NCBI GenBank assembly: GCA_004559785.1
Contig: SFXD01000110.1
Coordinates: 1 to 5,077, forward strand
DNA from: a bacterium
GTDB taxonomy: Bacteria > Bacteroidota > Bacteroidia > Bacteroidales > Bacteroidaceae
Length of the DNA stretch: 5,077 nt
Reading direction: 5' to 3'
Shown here: piece by piece, positions 5,068-5,077 of the stretch
Numbering within the stretch: position 1 is the first letter of the stretch
Layout: each line of letters opens with the position of its first letter
Notes under the pieces: model-generated
The model's input: only the letters and a program-made list of their open reading frames with translations
What the model was told of the DNA's origin: nothing
Database searches by the model: none
Position numbers and translations under genes: made by a program

Positions 5068-5077
5068 TGACTATCAA

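Overview
This window reads as chromosomal core DNA of a member of the Bacteroidota, most likely a Prevotella-like Bacteroidales. Three lines of evidence point there. The visible promoters follow the Bacteroidota pattern (TTTG about 20 nt before TAnnTTTG), start codons are mostly preceded by A/T-rich sequence rather than Shine-Dalgarno sites, and the ftsY-rimO-HU gene order with these particular protein variants is familiar from that group. Genus is not proven by the sequence.

Layout. Bases 1-107 (minus strand) hold the first 35 codons of a gene that runs off the left edge and begins with a convincing export signal peptide. It is divergent from cdd (375-872, plus), a tetramer-type cytidine deaminase for pyrimidine salvage. 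Between them lie two overlapping, oppositely directed promoters, a 10-bp palindrome on the cdd -7 element, and a leader of about 200 nt with small hairpins. Convergent with cdd, only 23 bp away, is a 370-residue minus-strand gene (896-2008). Its product has two tandem zinc ribbons, one membrane segment, three degenerate alpha-helical repeats and an unassigned C-terminal domain. Its well-formed promoter lies at 2050-2081. A 382-bp divergent intergenic region (2009-2390) separates it from ftsY and contains an inverted repeat and the ftsY promoter.

The right half is a plus-strand cluster: ftsY (2391-3347, SRP receptor GTPase), rimO (3402-4703, radical-SAM methylthiotransferase for ribosomal protein S12) and an HU/IHF-family DNA-binding protein (4749-5027). 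The gaps are 54 and 45 bp. I see no Bacteroidota promoter in either gap, so co-transcription from the promoter at 2339-2370 is the simplest reading. The cluster joins protein targeting, ribosome modification and nucleoid structure, all growth-related housekeeping work.

I see no mobile element, CRISPR array, tRNA or rRNA. The least explained parts are the zinc-ribbon membrane protein, the cdd control region and the ftsY upstream region. I do not see a clearly new defence or mobile system here.
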